A stretch of DNA of 64,000 bases from Patella vulgata (GCF_932274485.2 NC_065883.2:68863210-68927209), one strand, 5' to 3'. Counted from the stretch's first letter, positions 1-12,185 are shown. Notes: generated by a model not told the origin, from the sequence alone. A program made the numbers and translations.

Positions 1-153
1 AAAAAAGGTTTCTTTGATCTTTGTGTGCAGGGCAGATGTGAAACGGGGTAGAACCGCATTACAACATAGTGTACTAATTTTTGGACATGGCGTCCATTCA
101 GGGCAGTTAACTTTTTTTTTCTTTCTTTTTTTTTAAAACCATATTTTTATTCT

Positions 154-318
154 GGGCCTGTTTCTCGAAATCTTAACTAAAGATAAAATCCAAATTTTAG
201 TAGATATTTCAATTTTGATATTTTGATTGGCTAAGCACTAAAATCAACCCAATATTATCCAATCAAATTACTAAAATTTGGATTTTATCTTAGTTAAAAT
301 TTCGTGAAACAGGACCCA
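154..318. mobile_element. Fold-back MITE, GGGCCTGTTTC family, copy 1
   Basis: The left end GGGCCTGTTTCTCGAAAT pairs with the right end (reverse complement GGGTCCTGTTTCACGAAAT). The inverted arms extend about 45 bp through AAATCCAAATTTTAGTA. No coding capacity. Confidence 0.7.
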
Positions 319-864
319 GGTTGTCTGAACGGGATTGGGAACACCCCTCCCCCTAAATAATAATTTGTATAAATATATTTATTATTAATACAAAATGTGT
401 GTATATACATAGTTAAAATGGCAAACATACACATTATATAAATATAGTAAAATTGGTGAATATGTACAGTATATATAGTAGTTAAAAATTTTACATATAC
501 AACCATAGTAATAATTTTTTAATAATAGGCAACATTAGAGGGACTAGCCAAACATATACACAAAATAGACGATAAAATATTAAAATCTGTTTGACATATT
601 TATAAACTTATGGACCTGATTAAAAATATTAATGTTAACATCAAGACTGTAGGTTGTGGAGCCGAATAAAAGACAGTTTATATTTTTAAAATCATGTTGA
701 AGTTTGTCTATGGTTTCTGTTCGTGCATTTGAATGTAAGGAACATCGCAGATCATAACGATCTGGATCTTCAGATATATGACCGCAGAGGCATGCGGGAC
801 CGTCGGCAACATGTCTTAGGAATTTGTGAACTTTTCTCGAAGTGTGCAAAATGATCAAAACCGC
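310..864 (-). mobile_element. LINE 3' end: reverse-transcriptase ORF C-terminus plus 3' UTR
   Basis: The minus-strand frame from 864 down to 580 is open and ends with a stop. It reads VHKFLRHVADGPACLCG, then a C-x-C-x13-C cluster ending RYDLRC, then LLFGSTTY, NIFNQVHKFI and NRF. This C-terminal block (CxCG, ED..HY...C, LL.G, IF..V..FI...RF) is typical of animal non-LTR retrotransposon polymerases; the usual His of HY is Arg here. A stop lies just upstream of the block, so only the last roughly 94 residues survive. AT-rich sequence to about 310 is probably its 3' UTR. Confidence 0.7.
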
Positions 865-974
865 TTAACTTTTTAAAACGTCATAGCACCACCGTGAGAA
901 TGACACTATAAATACAAGATTGTGGGAGAATTATCTTTCTTTTATTATAAAATAGAAACCCGTAACAATAATGT

Positions 975-1480
975 AAGGGGGGCCACAGTGGCTCAGTGAA
1001 TAAGCCGTTGGTTCGATAACCTGGAGGTCCCGTCTTAGATCCTGGTCTTGGCCGAGAAAATTTATCGGGTTTTCCGGCGTTATTCCCTCTTGTCGGTAGT
1101 GAAAGGATGGAGGACCTGGCAAGGGAGAACGTATTGTCGGTTGAATGGGATGATCAACAAGGGTCCCGTTTACACATCGTCATTCACGTAAGAGAATCCT
1201 TGGTAGTTGGAATTCGAAATAAGGGTAGACCGTAGTGTCTACGGCCACTGGATGCCAGTCTTGTATAACAGTGGGACGTTCAACCCCATGTGACTCAGTT
1301 AAATAATGCAAGGTACTCTTTGATTCCTTAAAAAACTACGAGAGTGTACGTAGGCCGTAGTGACGCTGTCTGGGTAAAATTTCCCTCATAGCACATTGTA
1401 TGCCAGTCTTCATTAACCCACTTGTTGCATAACAGTGGGACGTTAAACCCCATATCATTTCAGTTTAATAATGCAAGGCA
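975..1480 (+). mobile_element. SINE-B, old copy with duplicated 3' part
   Basis: The tRNA-like head (CAGTGGCTCAGTGAATAAGC, then GGTCCCGTCTTAGATCC) is followed by the family body. The 3' portion, ending GGGACGTTMAACCCCAT, occurs twice (near 1270 and 1440). Confidence 0.7.
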
Positions 1481-1528
1481 CGCTTTAATTGCATTGTTCA
1501 ATGATTCCTTACATAAACTACGAGAGCC

Positions 1529-1924
1529 ATACATTATGCAAGAGATAAATCTGCCTATTTTAGATCTTTCTTTAGGGATGAAATGTTATCTAAATTATTA
1601 ATTAGCCATTAATTAACTTATCCAGACCATCATCAACTCTCGATGTCATCGCTAGTTTGCGATATTTACTCGATTAGGATCCGATTTGCTGCTCAACGTT
1701 CATTCATGACTTAATCATAAAATGGATAATCGAGGGTACGCTTTTTATCCTACCGACATTAGTAATGATGATTGAGACTAGGCCGAAAATTCAATCGCTA
1801 AATTCTCGGCTCAGAGTGCATCAATTTGACTGAAATTTTCAGCGAATTCCCTTTACATTATCTATTTTTTAACTATTATAGTAAGAACGGACAGATCTTT
1901 ATCTAATCTTCCATAATGTATGTT
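1529..1924 (+). mobile_element. MITE T5 (ATACATTATG termini), copy 1
   Basis: Begins ATACATTATGCAAGAG and ends CCATAATGTAT, an inverted pair. The body matches copies near 18.6, 42.2, 57.9 and 63.0 kb. Non-coding. Confidence 0.7.
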
Positions 1925-2261
1925 GAAATCTAGGAATAAATGGTTTTTACAGTGTGAAATAGGACATAAGTTACGTGTAAATAACGTTGTAGTGATGGCT
2001 AGTATTTTGGCGTCACATGTGTTCCACATTACTCCTCTAATTCCAACAGCCTATCTGACGTGTGTGTTCATTTCCCGGGAGAATTGATCGTGGTTTATAT
2101 TAAATATCAAAATAAACCGAGTCACCTTTACATCACCATCACAAACATGCATGTCACCATAACAAAAACGGTCATACGGCACATTCCATTTAATGAGTTC
2201 ACATATCTAGAGCGTTTCATTTGTAAGTTTGATTGTTAGATAGCGGGAGATAGCATCCTGC

Positions 2262-2555
2262 TATGGGGTTTAACGTTCTTCTGTTTTGCTCCGACTGGGC
2301 TAATGAAGACGGACATAGTCATACAATGAAGGAAATTTTGCCCGGGCAACGGCACTATGGCCTACTCTTATATCGAATTCCAACTGGCAAGGGATCTTTT
2401 ACTAGACACCTGTCCTTGTCAGGCCCTCCGTCTTGCATCACTGACAAGGGGAAACCACGTTGGAAAATCTGGATGAACTTTCTCGGCTAATGCAGGGATC
2501 GAACACGCGACCTACATGCTAACGAGCCAGTGTGTTACCCACTGGTCGGCCAAGT
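2262..2555 (-). mobile_element. SINE-B, near full length
   Basis: Reads on the minus strand from a head ending near 2553 (tRNA box B around TCGCGTGTTCGATCCCTGC) to the 3' tail complement GGGGTTTAACGTTC. Confidence 0.75.
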
Positions 2556-2574
2556 TGTTTAAAGGGCGTAATAG

Positions 2575-2660
2575 CAGAGGAGTTTAGAAAGATGGGTGTT
2601 CAGTTGAAGGTGTTTAGTAGAAGGCTGTTGAGTAGAAGGGTGTTTAGTAACATAGGTGTT
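2575..2660. repeat. Minisatellite, about 17-bp GGTGTTTAGTAGAAG units
   Basis: Five or so imperfect units of GGTGTTTAGTAGAAG abut the left end of the following MITE. Confidence 0.6.
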
Positions 2661-2663
2661 TAG

Positions 2664-3174
2664 TTAAAGGAGCTAAATGCTAATATTTGGGACCTAGAAA
2701 TTGACAGAAATGAATCGCAACGCATACAATAATGTAATATGAATGTATATGAATTGATTTACATTCAATCGTTTCTGTTTTTACTGTAATTTCTAATCAG
2801 TTAGGTTCGGCGAAATACGCCAGTATTCTCAATCGAATTTCAATCTCTAAGTCTGGTTTTTCCAGTCTACGCCGATAGTATTTATTGGGCATACCCTCCA
2901 GATAAGAATATAGCGTCACCGTTTGGCATGACTTGTGAAATATGCCTAGCCTCGTTTTCCGAGTCCCTTATTACAAATAGCGCTGAAACGCATTATGGTA
3001 CACGATTCGTGTACCAATTGTAAAATGTTTATTTTGTCTTAAATATTGGATATCAGAAGGCCATCTTTTCCCGGTTAGATCACAACATCAATGTTGATTC
3101 AAAGCGACAAATAAATCGTGTTTTCAATGTCGAAGATTTTGGATGATATTGAGTTAGAGACTTAGCTACTTTAA
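2664..3174 (+). mobile_element. MITE T1 (TTAA, AGCTAA termini), copy 1
   Basis: TTAA borders both ends. The termini AAGGAGCTAAATGCTAA and, inverted, AAAGTAGCTAAGTCTCTAA match. The centre holds the palindrome GGTACACGATTCGTGTACC. About 510 bp, non-coding. TTAA duplications suggest a piggyBac- or Kolobok-type mobiliser (inference). Confidence 0.8.
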
Positions 3175-4159
3175 GGGGTGATTAGTAGAAGGGGAAAATG
3201 GGTGGCGTTTGATCGGTTCAATGTATACTTTTTCAGCCGAAGTGATTTTTTACCTATCTAACGTCCGAAGTCGATTCGTCTGTTGCGGAAGCGTCGGTGG
3301 CGGAATTGTCCATGGCCGAAACGTCGGTTGCGGAATAATCCATGGCCGAAATGTCGGTCCGCCGAAACGATTATCTAGTATTCATAATGTTACAGAACAT
3401 GTCACTGTAAACGCAATAAATAAAATGGGACTTGACTTCCAACAAGTAGAAATGAAATCTTTAAAAGTTGATAAGTCTATCAATTGACCTTCAGAACAGC
3501 AACATCCGTTCCAGCAGCATCACATGATAAAGGCATTGAGAGAAAACATCTGCGTGGGTACACCGTCTTGTCCAAAAGCTAGTGACGGTTGAAAATGTGA
3601 TCGTTGGTTTGGCGCCAACAATTCTCAAAACAGGAAGAGTGTTTTTACATAATCAAATTAAAGCACGTTTCTTAAATATCGGATCGTGCGTTGTGGTACA
3701 TGTTGACGGAAAAAACAAACTAATCGAATTTCTTGGAAAGGTGCAGCTGAAAGGTTTGATAAGTTAGGTAAAACAATAAAGTACGGTAACAAATCAAAAA
3801 CAAGTGTTTGCCGGAACAATATCTACGTAGTATTTTTTGTTTTAAACAAATGTTGGAATCGTTATAGGATGAATAATGTTTAAAAATTGCGCGTTTGACC
3901 AGTCCTATTCTAGGTGTAACATTTGAAGAGGGTCGTAAATTTTATACAGTGTGTATTTACTTTAATTGGCCCCTCTCAGATAACTATTGTCGAGGTGATA
4001 ATGTCGACAGTTCATGATAATAAACAAGGCGGTGTAGACGGTACAAAGGAAAAATGTGTAATAATTGAGCCATACCAAAACACGATTTGTTATGTCGAAG
4101 ACATCTGTGGTCCGAAGGGTGGGTGTGGGAAATGGGCGTAAGATCGTTGTATTTAAGCC
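3175..4159. other. Unassigned AT-rich stretch
   Basis: It includes two 33-bp tandem units with CATGGCCGAAAYGTCGGT near 3295-3360. Short open frames are present but show no family motif, and I see no gene. Confidence 0.4.
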
Positions 4160-4350
4160 AGCTAGGGCTTAAATCTCCTTAAAATCGTCTTAAACTAAAA
4201 TTTCATCCTAACTTAAGATAGCTGAGTTTCACAAAACGATTTTAGGCATTTTAGATAAAATCCACAAAAATAATATTTTAAGTTAAAATTTCATTTTAAC
4301 TTAAAATAGTGGCGTTTCACAAAAGTATTTTAGGGACAATTTTTAACAAA
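4160..4350. mobile_element. Diverged fold-back elements of the GTTTCAC family
   Basis: GTTTCACAAAA motifs border AT-rich inverted stretches (AAGTTAAAATTTCATTTTAA). Resembles the copies at 154-318 and 6848-6984, but the ends are unclear. Confidence 0.4.
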
Positions 4351-4736
4351 AACGAATTTTAACTGAGGACAGCCGTCACCCTCTCCTAACTTAAAATCAC
4401 GACATTAATAAACACGGATTAGGGCTACGTTGTTCGATCTATTGCGACATATAGATATATTTGGAATAATGTTAATATTGCCAATGTCCCGAGTCACATA
4501 ATTTTAATAATATACCATCATTCAAAAATTCAATTTAATTGCATAGCATGGGAAATACAGCTACGGCCCACCCGTTTATTTTATTGTAAGGCAATTTATG
4601 ACGCCCAAAATTAGAACCCCAAGAAACACTCAAAACCCCAATAAATAAAACCCTTTGTTACAACTTTATATATTACCGTATGATTCATGTATAACTTATA
4701 CCATTTTCAAATAATCAACAGATGAAAAAAAAGAAG

Positions 4737-4999
4737 AAAATCTGAACTCACTTCATAACTAATGTCATGGAATGAAAAGCACTTTTATCTATAAAAAATA
4801 TCTTCTTTTAAAATGGCCAGTTTCTTGGTATTATAGACGGCCTATAATACTAGACATGCCACAAAAATAAAATCTGATCTCGCTTCATAACTAATGTCAT
4901 GGAAAGAAAAGCACTCTTATCTATAAAAAATATCTTCTTTTAAAATGGCCAATTTCTTGGTATTATAGAAGATCTATAATACTAGACATGCCATATGCA
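4737..4999. repeat. Tandem duplication, about 131-bp unit, two copies
   Basis: The block starting AAAATCTGAACTCACTTC and ending TACTAGACATGCCA is followed by a near-identical second copy with roughly ten differences. Confidence 0.85.
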
Positions 5000-5279
5000 A
5001 AGTATTTACTCATATGGTTTTGGGGTTATGATGTTTTGTAAAAAGATAAATCAATAATCTCAAATGTGTTTATTGAAAGCTGTTATAGGCCTATTTGAAA
5101 TTAAATTTTAATATCATAAATTTATTATTATTTCTTTATGAAGGCGTACGTTAATAGCATAACATAATAAATCAAAGACGTTTTAGGAGCCAGGGATATT
5201 TTATCTTTGGGGAAAAAAACATTTAATTAAGTAAGATTGATAGGCATTATCCAATAAGGAGTGCGGCACTTTGGCATTT

Positions 5280-6225
5280 TTATACGCTCACATTTTCATG
5301 TGGACGTATTATGCCGTCGCCCCTGTCCGTCCACAATTTGTTTGTGGACACTCTACAGGTCACAATTCTTATCCGATTTTAACGAAACTTGAAATATAGG
5401 TGTATCTCCAAAAGATCTCGGCTGCTTTCGATATTGGCATGTATCGGATCGAAACTTCATGGATTATGGCCCCTGTTTGTACGAAAAATCACGTTTTTGG
5501 CTTGTGGACCCTATAGAGGTCATAATTTTTATCTGATTTAAAAAAACGTATTATTATATCACCGTTAAACCCTAAGAAGGGCTGAGTTCGAATTTCATGA
5601 AAATCGGTCAAAAACTGACAGACAAAATGGCCACCGTTCGTTCTCAAATAGCGTAAAAATATGGTATATCAAGGTTGTGGACCCTATAGAGGTCACAATT
5701 TTTATCCGATTTTGTTGAAACTTGAAATGTAAGTTTATAACCCAAAGATCTCAGTTCCTTTCGATATTCGCGCATATCGGACTGTAACTTCCTGAATTAT
5801 GGCCCCTGATTGTACCGAAAATCGCGTTTTTAGCTTGTGGACCCTATAGAGGTCATTATTTTTATCCGATTTAAAAAAACGTGTTATTATATCACCGTTA
5901 CACCCTAAGGACGGCTAAGTTCGAATTTCGTGAAAATCGGCCCAAAACTGACAGACAAAATGGCCGCCCCTCGTTCTCAAATAGCTTACAAATATGGTAT
6001 ATCAAGGTTGTGGACCCTATAGAGGTCACAATTTTTATCCGATTTTGTTGAAACTTGAAATGTAAATTTATAACCCAAAGATTTCAGTTCCTTGCGATAT
6101 TTGCGCATATCGAATTGTAATTTCCTGAATTATGGCCGTTTATTGCAGGAAAAATCACTTTCTTTTTAGCTTGTTCTCTATCCATCTCTCGAAAATGTGG
6201 GCGTATTCTGCCTGGCAGCCGCTGG
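5280..6225. repeat. Roughly 333-bp direct repeat, nearly three units
   Basis: GTGGACCCTATAGAGGTCA occurs near 5505, 5677, 5837 and 6010, with a variant at 5343. The same phase recurs every 332-334 bp and each unit holds two related halves. The array starts with CGTATTATGCCGTCGCCCC and ends near GGCGTATTCTGCC. Its class is unknown. Confidence 0.8.
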
Positions 6226-6847
6226 TTAAAGTATTTTTGAAACAGTATATATGGGGATGACATTTCAAATCTTAGCATCGGAATATTGGCTATTTAATCG
6301 ATTAGTTTCAAGGTTGTAAAGTACTTTTAAAATTCGACAATTTACAGCCTAGATTAGTCGTTTGAGTCACAAATGTTTGTGACTATTCTCAATAGTTTCT
6401 CTTATCCAAAATACCGATACCGTAAAACTACAAAATTCAACCGATTTAGTTTATCGATATACGCATTATTTCCATTCAAGCTTGCGAGTAAATCAAATGC
6501 CAGGGTCACTAATCAAATGCCAAGTTCAAGGCCAACCCACCGATACATTTCGAAACGAATAATACGCAATAAACTCTTTAATTTCATTACTCTACGACTG
6601 TCTGACCATGTGCAAACATTGCTACAACGTATGAAACTTTTCCAATTGATATTTAAGAGTTGTCAGTTTCGAAGCGTATTTGCTTACACCCTCAGTATCC
6701 GCACCGAAAATGAGCACTGCGCGGGTGCAAGCAATTTTAAGTAAATTCTATTAAAATTGCATTTTAAGTTACGATCGATCTTCGTGAAACGCATAAAATT
6801 TTAAATTTCATGTTGATTTAAGTTAAAATCTTTTTTAGTGAAACAGA

Positions 6848-6984
6848 GCGCTGTTTCTCGAAATCTGAACTAAAGATAAAATCCAAATTTTAGTAGATAT
6901 TTCAATTTTGATTGGCTAATTATCCAATCAAATTACTAAAATTTGGATTTTATCTTAGTTAAAATTTCGTGAAACAGAGTCCAG
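6848..6984. mobile_element. Fold-back MITE, GGGCCTGTTTC family, copy 2
   Basis: CTGTTTCTCGAAATCTGAAC at the left pairs with TTTCGTGAAACAG at the right. The same arms as at 154-318 with a shorter loop. A more diverged relative precedes it (about 6735-6847). Confidence 0.7.
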
Positions 6985-8120
6985 GTATGTACAGATATCA
7001 AAACCCAAAATTCAATACATATGGTCGCTAAAGCAGGTTAATGGAAGCTATCCCGGACGTGAATCAATATGACGTATACGCATGACGTTAACAAATCAGA
7101 TTAAAATGTTGTCGTTGTCACGTCGTAAAAGTTGACGCCATTTTCTCCGACAATTTTACGCAACAATCTTAAAATATAACTTTTCTTGAGAATGATAAAT
7201 GTGACAATCACGAACCCTGTAGCTTGCCGGAAAAAATGCATATACTCACGTCGTTGTCAAGGGACGTGACCATATTGTTCTGGGACATTTTACTCCAATA
7301 AATGAAGTAGATGAAAAAAAAGCTAGGCTACCAGTGTCCGGCATACGTTATATATATGATATATTCATAGAATGAAGTGAACTTGGTTTTAAAGGTCCTA
7401 CTATTCTGCATCAGCCGGGATCACGAAGACACACAAACGCCATATTGTACTGGAACTATGAGGGGCAGTTTGTCCAAATAGGGGTTTACTCTTAACTCGA
7501 CTTCCAAATGTCAAGGGTTCATTTACGGTTAGAGCCTCAAATTTATTCTTTTTTTCTTCAGAAACAAAAATACCAGAAGATCACAAGTGCCACCCAACTA
7601 AGACCATCAGCACCACCAGCACCAAAAAAACAGTGAAACCAACTTTGTATATAAATTTAACGTATTTTAAGTATTTTTATCGAGCTAGGAAGTATCACGA
7701 ACAAAATTTTCATCATCCCAGGTCAGTGCTAATGTGGAGACTTAACCTCTCCCCTAAATTCTTAAACCTAACCCACAATCCTTGGCAACAATTACGTGAC
7801 CTAACCCTGTTTACATCTCGTGACCTTGACGAAATCTGCAGGTGGCCTTGATATTTATATCTGACCGATCTTTTACGTGTACGGCAATGGATACCCTTAA
7901 CCTTAAAAGTCCCACACCATTAAAATGGGAACAACCTCGCTGGAAAACACCTTGATCGAACCCCGGGTCTCCAGGTAAGCGTGCAAGCACCCTATAGTAA
8001 TATGATATGACATAAGTAGGATTATATAACTAGGAATGTATATGTCGATTATTATCCGTCTCTAGACATGAAATATTAAGAGATAATGCCACTGACGCCA
8101 TGGGATAGTTATAATAGATA
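6985..8120. other. Largely unassigned; traces of SINE-B near 7400-7530 and 7945-7985
   Basis: Fragments such as CTATGAGGGGCAGTTTGTCC and GATCGAACCCCGGGTCTCCAGG look like decayed SINE-B pieces on the minus strand. No gene recognised. Confidence 0.35.
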
Positions 8121-8127
8121 TGATGTT

Positions 8128-8325
8128 GATATACCTATATCATTAGTATTATTTGGTTTCATGATCTAGGGATAATACCGGCGAATATTAGACGGTGCTT
8201 TCCTATAATATATAATTGGTATACCTATTACATTATTATTATTTGTTTTCATGATAGAGGGATTTTTGTTATTTGCATAATACCGGCGAATATGAGACAG
8301 TATTTTCCGATATAGATATAATTTG
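8128..8325. repeat. Tandem duplication, about 95 bp, second copy with insertion
   Basis: Both halves run from GATATACCTATTACATT-like sequence to ATAATACCGGCGAATAT and then a TTTTCC-like end. The second has extra bases (TTTTTGTTATTTGC). Confidence 0.7.
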
Positions 8326-8394
8326 ATGAATTACGTATCCGTTTACGTGTTTTTGTACTTATATCTTTTGTTTGTTATCGGGGGGGGTGTTGTC

Positions 8395-8752
8395 TTTTGG
8401 TGACGTCCTGCGGTGAGTAAGACGCTTGCTCGCCAGGATTAAGGTCGCCTGTTCGCTTCCGGTGTTGACCGAGAAAGTTCCTCTGGGTTTTCCGGCGTGT
8501 TTTCCCCTGATCAGTGGTGCAGGACGGAGGGCCCGACAAGGACAGCTGTCTAGTCGTTCGGATGGTACGAAAAACCGAGGTCCTGTGAACACATTGAATT
8601 CACGTAAAAGACCCCTTGGCAGTTGGAATTCGATATAAGAGCAGGCCGTAGCGCTGCTGTCCGGACAAAATTGCCCTTACAGCATATTGTATGGCGGTCT
8701 TCATTAGCCCAGCCGTAGCAGAACAGGTGGACTTTAAACCCCATTTATTTTC
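8395..8752 (+). mobile_element. SINE-B, near full length
   Basis: The head is GCGGTGAGTAAGACGCTTGC, then the body with CACGTAAAAGACCCCTTGGC, ending near AACCCCATTT. It is more diverged than the copy nested at 8936. Confidence 0.75.
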
Positions 8753-8843
8753 ACTTTGATTCCTATTGACTAGTGTTTGAGAAATTATTTTAGTTAGTGC
8801 AGGCGCATCGAACTACACGCAAACAAAGCTGACATTGCAAGCC

Positions 8844-9743
8844 TTCAAGGAGCTAAATCGCTAATATTTGGCAACTAGAAATTGGCATAAATGGGTCGCA
8901 ACGCATATAATAATGTAATATGAATGTATATAAACGGGGATCACGTGGCTAAGTGGGTAAGACGCTAGCTCGCTAGCCTGGAGGTCGGGTGTTCGATCCC
9001 TGCATTGGCCGAGAAAGTTCATCCAGATTTTCCGGCGTGGTTCTCCCTTGTCAGTGATGCAGGACGGACGGAGGGGCTGACAAGGAAAGCTGTCTAGTCG
9101 TTCGGATGGGACGAAAAACCGAGGTCCCGTGTACACATTGGCGTGCACGTAAAAGATCCCTTGGCAGTTGGAATTCGATATAAGAGTAGGCCGTAGTGCC
9201 GCTGTCCGGGCAAAATTTCCCTCATAGCACACTGTATGGCGTATGCCCGTCTTCATTAGCCCAGGTTAGGAGCAGAACAGTAGGACGTTAAACTCCATTT
9301 CATTTCATTTTCATTTCATGTATATAAACTCATTTACCTTGATTCGTTTCTGTTTTTACTATAATGTCTAATCAGTTATGTTCGGCGAAATACGCCAGTA
9401 GTCTCAATCGAATGACAATCTCTAGCGTCTGGTTATTCCAGTCTACGCCGAAAGTATTTATTGTGCATGCTCTCCAGATTAGAATATAAGGTCACCGTTT
9501 GACATGGTTTGTGGAATATGTCTAGCCTCGTTCTTTGAGTCCCTTGTTATAAATGGCGCTTAAATGCATTAGGATTCGTGTACCAATGATAAAATGTTTA
9601 TTTTGTCTTAAATATTGGATATCAGAAGCCCATCATTTCCCGGTAAGATCACAATATCAATGTTGATTTAAATTGACAAATAATTCGCATTTTCAATGTC
9701 GAAGACCTTGGATGGTATTAAGTTAGAGACATGGCTACTTTAA
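8844..9743 (+). mobile_element. MITE T1 copy 2, interrupted by a SINE-B
   Basis: The left end AAGGAGCTAAATCGCTAA begins just after TTCA (altered TTAA). The right end GGCTACTTTAA is at 9743. A 382-bp SINE-B sits inside at 8936-9317. Confidence 0.8.
8936..9317 (+). mobile_element. SINE-B, full length, with 12-bp target duplication
   Basis: ATGTATATAAAC occurs at 8924-8935 and again at 9318-9329, a perfect target-site duplication inside MITE T1. The head has box A-like TGGCTAAGTGGGTAAGACG and box B-like GGTGTTCGATCCCTGC. The tail is AACTCCATTTCATTTCATTT. This is the reference copy for the family. Confidence 0.92.
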
Positions 9744-9821
9744 ATAACAAATATCAAATGAAGCGTATGGACCCGTAGGCCAGTCGTAAACGTCGATTGC
9801 ACTGTACAGTCCCGGGTCTGT

Positions 9822-9990
9822 AGTGAAATGAAATCGTTAACGAGAAATGAAATGGGTTTTAACGACGTACTGTTCTGCACCGTCTGTGTTAATAGGGACC
9901 ACAGTTTTTGTGCCATCCGAACCGAACGACTATACGCTGTCCTATGCCAGGCCCTCCATCTTACACCCATCCTCGGTATCCCCAGTGTAA
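9822..9990 (-). mobile_element. SINE-B, internally deleted
   Basis: The tail complement AAATGAAATGGGTTTTAACG is followed directly by GCCATCCGAACCGAACGAC, skipping about 150 bp of the family body. Confidence 0.65.
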
Positions 9991-10399
9991 TCATTCCGTT
10001 TTACTCCACTATACCCCGGGTTAATCCATAGGGTTTCCACGATTTCAAATTATCTGCCCTGGTCTTGAGTGTACCTAAAGTCTACGAACCAATCAAAAAC
10101 CAGTTTATAAACCAGTCGTCTCGCGTTCGTTTTTATTAGGGTGGATAACCTTATTCATGTCCATTTACTGAATAATTTATGCATGTAATGTACATTCATT
10201 TCTATTTAATTGTATTATCAAAATCTGTAGTATATTTCGCTGATTTCAAATGTATAACATCTATATGTTTGACTTTTGTTATTAGTATTACTATTCGGTC
10301 TTTGTCTGAAATATTTCAGTCTGTTATGTTTATTATTATTGATTCTGGCCAATTCCTAACCTTTTTCTCTTGAAGGGGGGCCTTTGCGTTTTGCATACT

Positions 10400-10652
10400 T
10401 CACGGAGGGCCTGACAAGGGCAGCTGTCTAGTCGTTCGGATGGGACGAAAAACCGAGGTCCCATGTACATATTGGCGTGCACGTAAAAGATCCCTTGGCA
10501 GTTGGAATTCGATATAAGAGTAGGCCGTAGGAACGCTGCCCGGGCAAAATTTCCCTCATAGCACGCTGTATGGCGTATGCCCATCTTCATTAGCCCAGTT
10601 AAGGAGCAGAGCAGTAGGACGTTAAACCCCATTTCATTTTATTTCTTTCTCA
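10400..10652 (+). mobile_element. SINE-B, 5' truncated
   Basis: Starts within the body at GGAGGGCCTGACAAGGGCAG and reaches the complete ATTTC-type tail. Confidence 0.8.
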
Positions 10653-10751
10653 TTAAGCCACCACGACTCCCCACTTAACGAGAAGTTAAGCGTCTATCTT
10701 TGGCAATTTTATAATCTTTAAATATTCATTATAGTGATCAATACGCATGTA

Positions 10752-10978
10752 ATGAAATGAACAGAAATGAAATGGGATTTAATGACTTACGTTTCTGGGC
10801 GGATTTCAAAAGGGTAATATAAGTCACGCACTGTGCTATGAGGGGAAATTGTGCCCTGTCATCGGCGCCACGGCCTACTCTTAATTCAAATTCAAACTGT
10901 CAAGACTTACTTTACCAGCGAGCCAACGTGTACATGGGAATTTTAGTTTTCGTCCCACCCGATGTACTGCAATACGGA
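10752..10978 (-). mobile_element. SINE-B, diverged, 5' truncated
   Basis: AATGAAATGGGATTTAATGA leads into a decayed body ending near GTCCCACCCGATG. An open frame over it is fortuitous. Confidence 0.6.
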
Positions 10979-11411
10979 CAAGGAAAAAACCGCACCTTGC
11001 CTTTCTCACTTAATCATCGTAACTCCCATAAAATCTTACACCAGGTAAATTTTTATATTTCAATCCAAAGGTTGGCATGTTTTGTTGGTTTGTTTTATCT
11101 ATGGATACCAGCAGATTATGTTTCGGGTCAAAGTAACATTAGGTATTTACATAGGCATTATCCAGTACAAACACGTAAAATACATTCTCTCATAAAACAG
11201 AAATATTTAATCTATTCCCACAACGAATATAGACCATCCTTGTCACATTGTAGTCCTGGTGTGTTGTAAATCAACAGTAGTTAGTGTATGGATTAATCGA
11301 GATTAGTGATGACGACGAGTGTGTACTTAACATAACAAATGTTAAGGTCAGGTCATATCACTTTACGTACGGGTTGCGTTACAAAGTTACCTTTAAAGAG
11401 AGAGATCACAA

Positions 11412-11495
11412 GTTTGGACAGACGACCCTAGTCCTTGTCGAGTAACACCTTTGTTTCGAAACCATGCCACTTGACTCAATTAGAGACCCGTGATC
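11412..11495 (-). mobile_element. SINE-A fragment
   Basis: GGACAGACGACCCTAGTCC and TTTCGAAACCATGCCACTTG match the 5' half of SINE-A in reverse. Confidence 0.55.
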
Positions 11496-11517
11496 TCCGT
11501 CTTCAAAAGAGATGTTT

Positions 11518-12185
11518 AAACTAAATATTAATTCTTTAAAACAAAATATTAATTCTTTAAAACAAAATATTAATTCGTGAAAACAAAAATATTAATTCGT
11601 GAAAACAAAATATTAATTCGTGAAAACAAAACTTATTAGTTTTTTCTTTTATTACTTGTTATTAACATTCCGTTTAACGAATGAATGTAACAGGTGCATG
11701 TAACAGATGAAATGTTATGAAGTATTATTTCGTTAATATGAAATATTAATTCTTTAAAACAAAATATTAATTCGTGAAAACGAAATATCAATTCGTAAAA
11801 ACAAAAATATTAATTAGTGAAAACAAAATATTAATTCGTGAAAACAAAACTTATTAGTTTTTTCTTTTATTACTTGTTATTAACATTCCGTTTAACGAAT
11901 GAATGTAACAGGTGCATGTAACAGATGAAATGTTATGAAGTATTATTTCGTTAATATGAAATGGTATATTTCGTTAATATGAAATGGTATATTTCGTTAA
12001 TATGAAATATTATTTCGTTAATGCGTTAAAACTTATTAAATTTCTTTTAACGAATTAACATTTCTTTTAACGAATTAACATTCGTTTAACGAATTTACAT
12101 TCGTTTAACGAATTTACATTTTCGTTTAACGAATTTACCTTTTTCGTTTAACGAATTTACATTTTCGTTTAACGAATTAACATTT
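11518..12185. repeat. AT-rich compound tandem array
   Basis: Units of about 21 bp (AAAACAAAATATTAATTCGTG) are followed by a roughly 160-bp spacer, and the whole roughly 215-bp block is repeated. After it come TTTCGTTAATATGAAATGGTA units and then 19-23-bp TTTAACGAATTTACATTTTCG units. TTCGTTAA/TTAACGAA recurs throughout. Confidence 0.85.

Noticed and set aside
6373-6744. 123-residue open frame on the plus strand
   Set aside because: No domain, no splice context and composition like random AT-rich DNA; it overlaps fold-back repeat sequence at its end.
8861-9256. 131-residue open frame on the minus strand, and many similar frames elsewhere
   Set aside because: It is a reading of the SINE-B body in reverse. 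The same peptide fragments (ARTAALRPTLISNSNCQGIF) recur at every SINE-B copy, so it is not a gene family.
10838-11269. 143-residue open frame
   Set aside because: Its first third is SINE-B in reverse and the rest has no recognisable motif.
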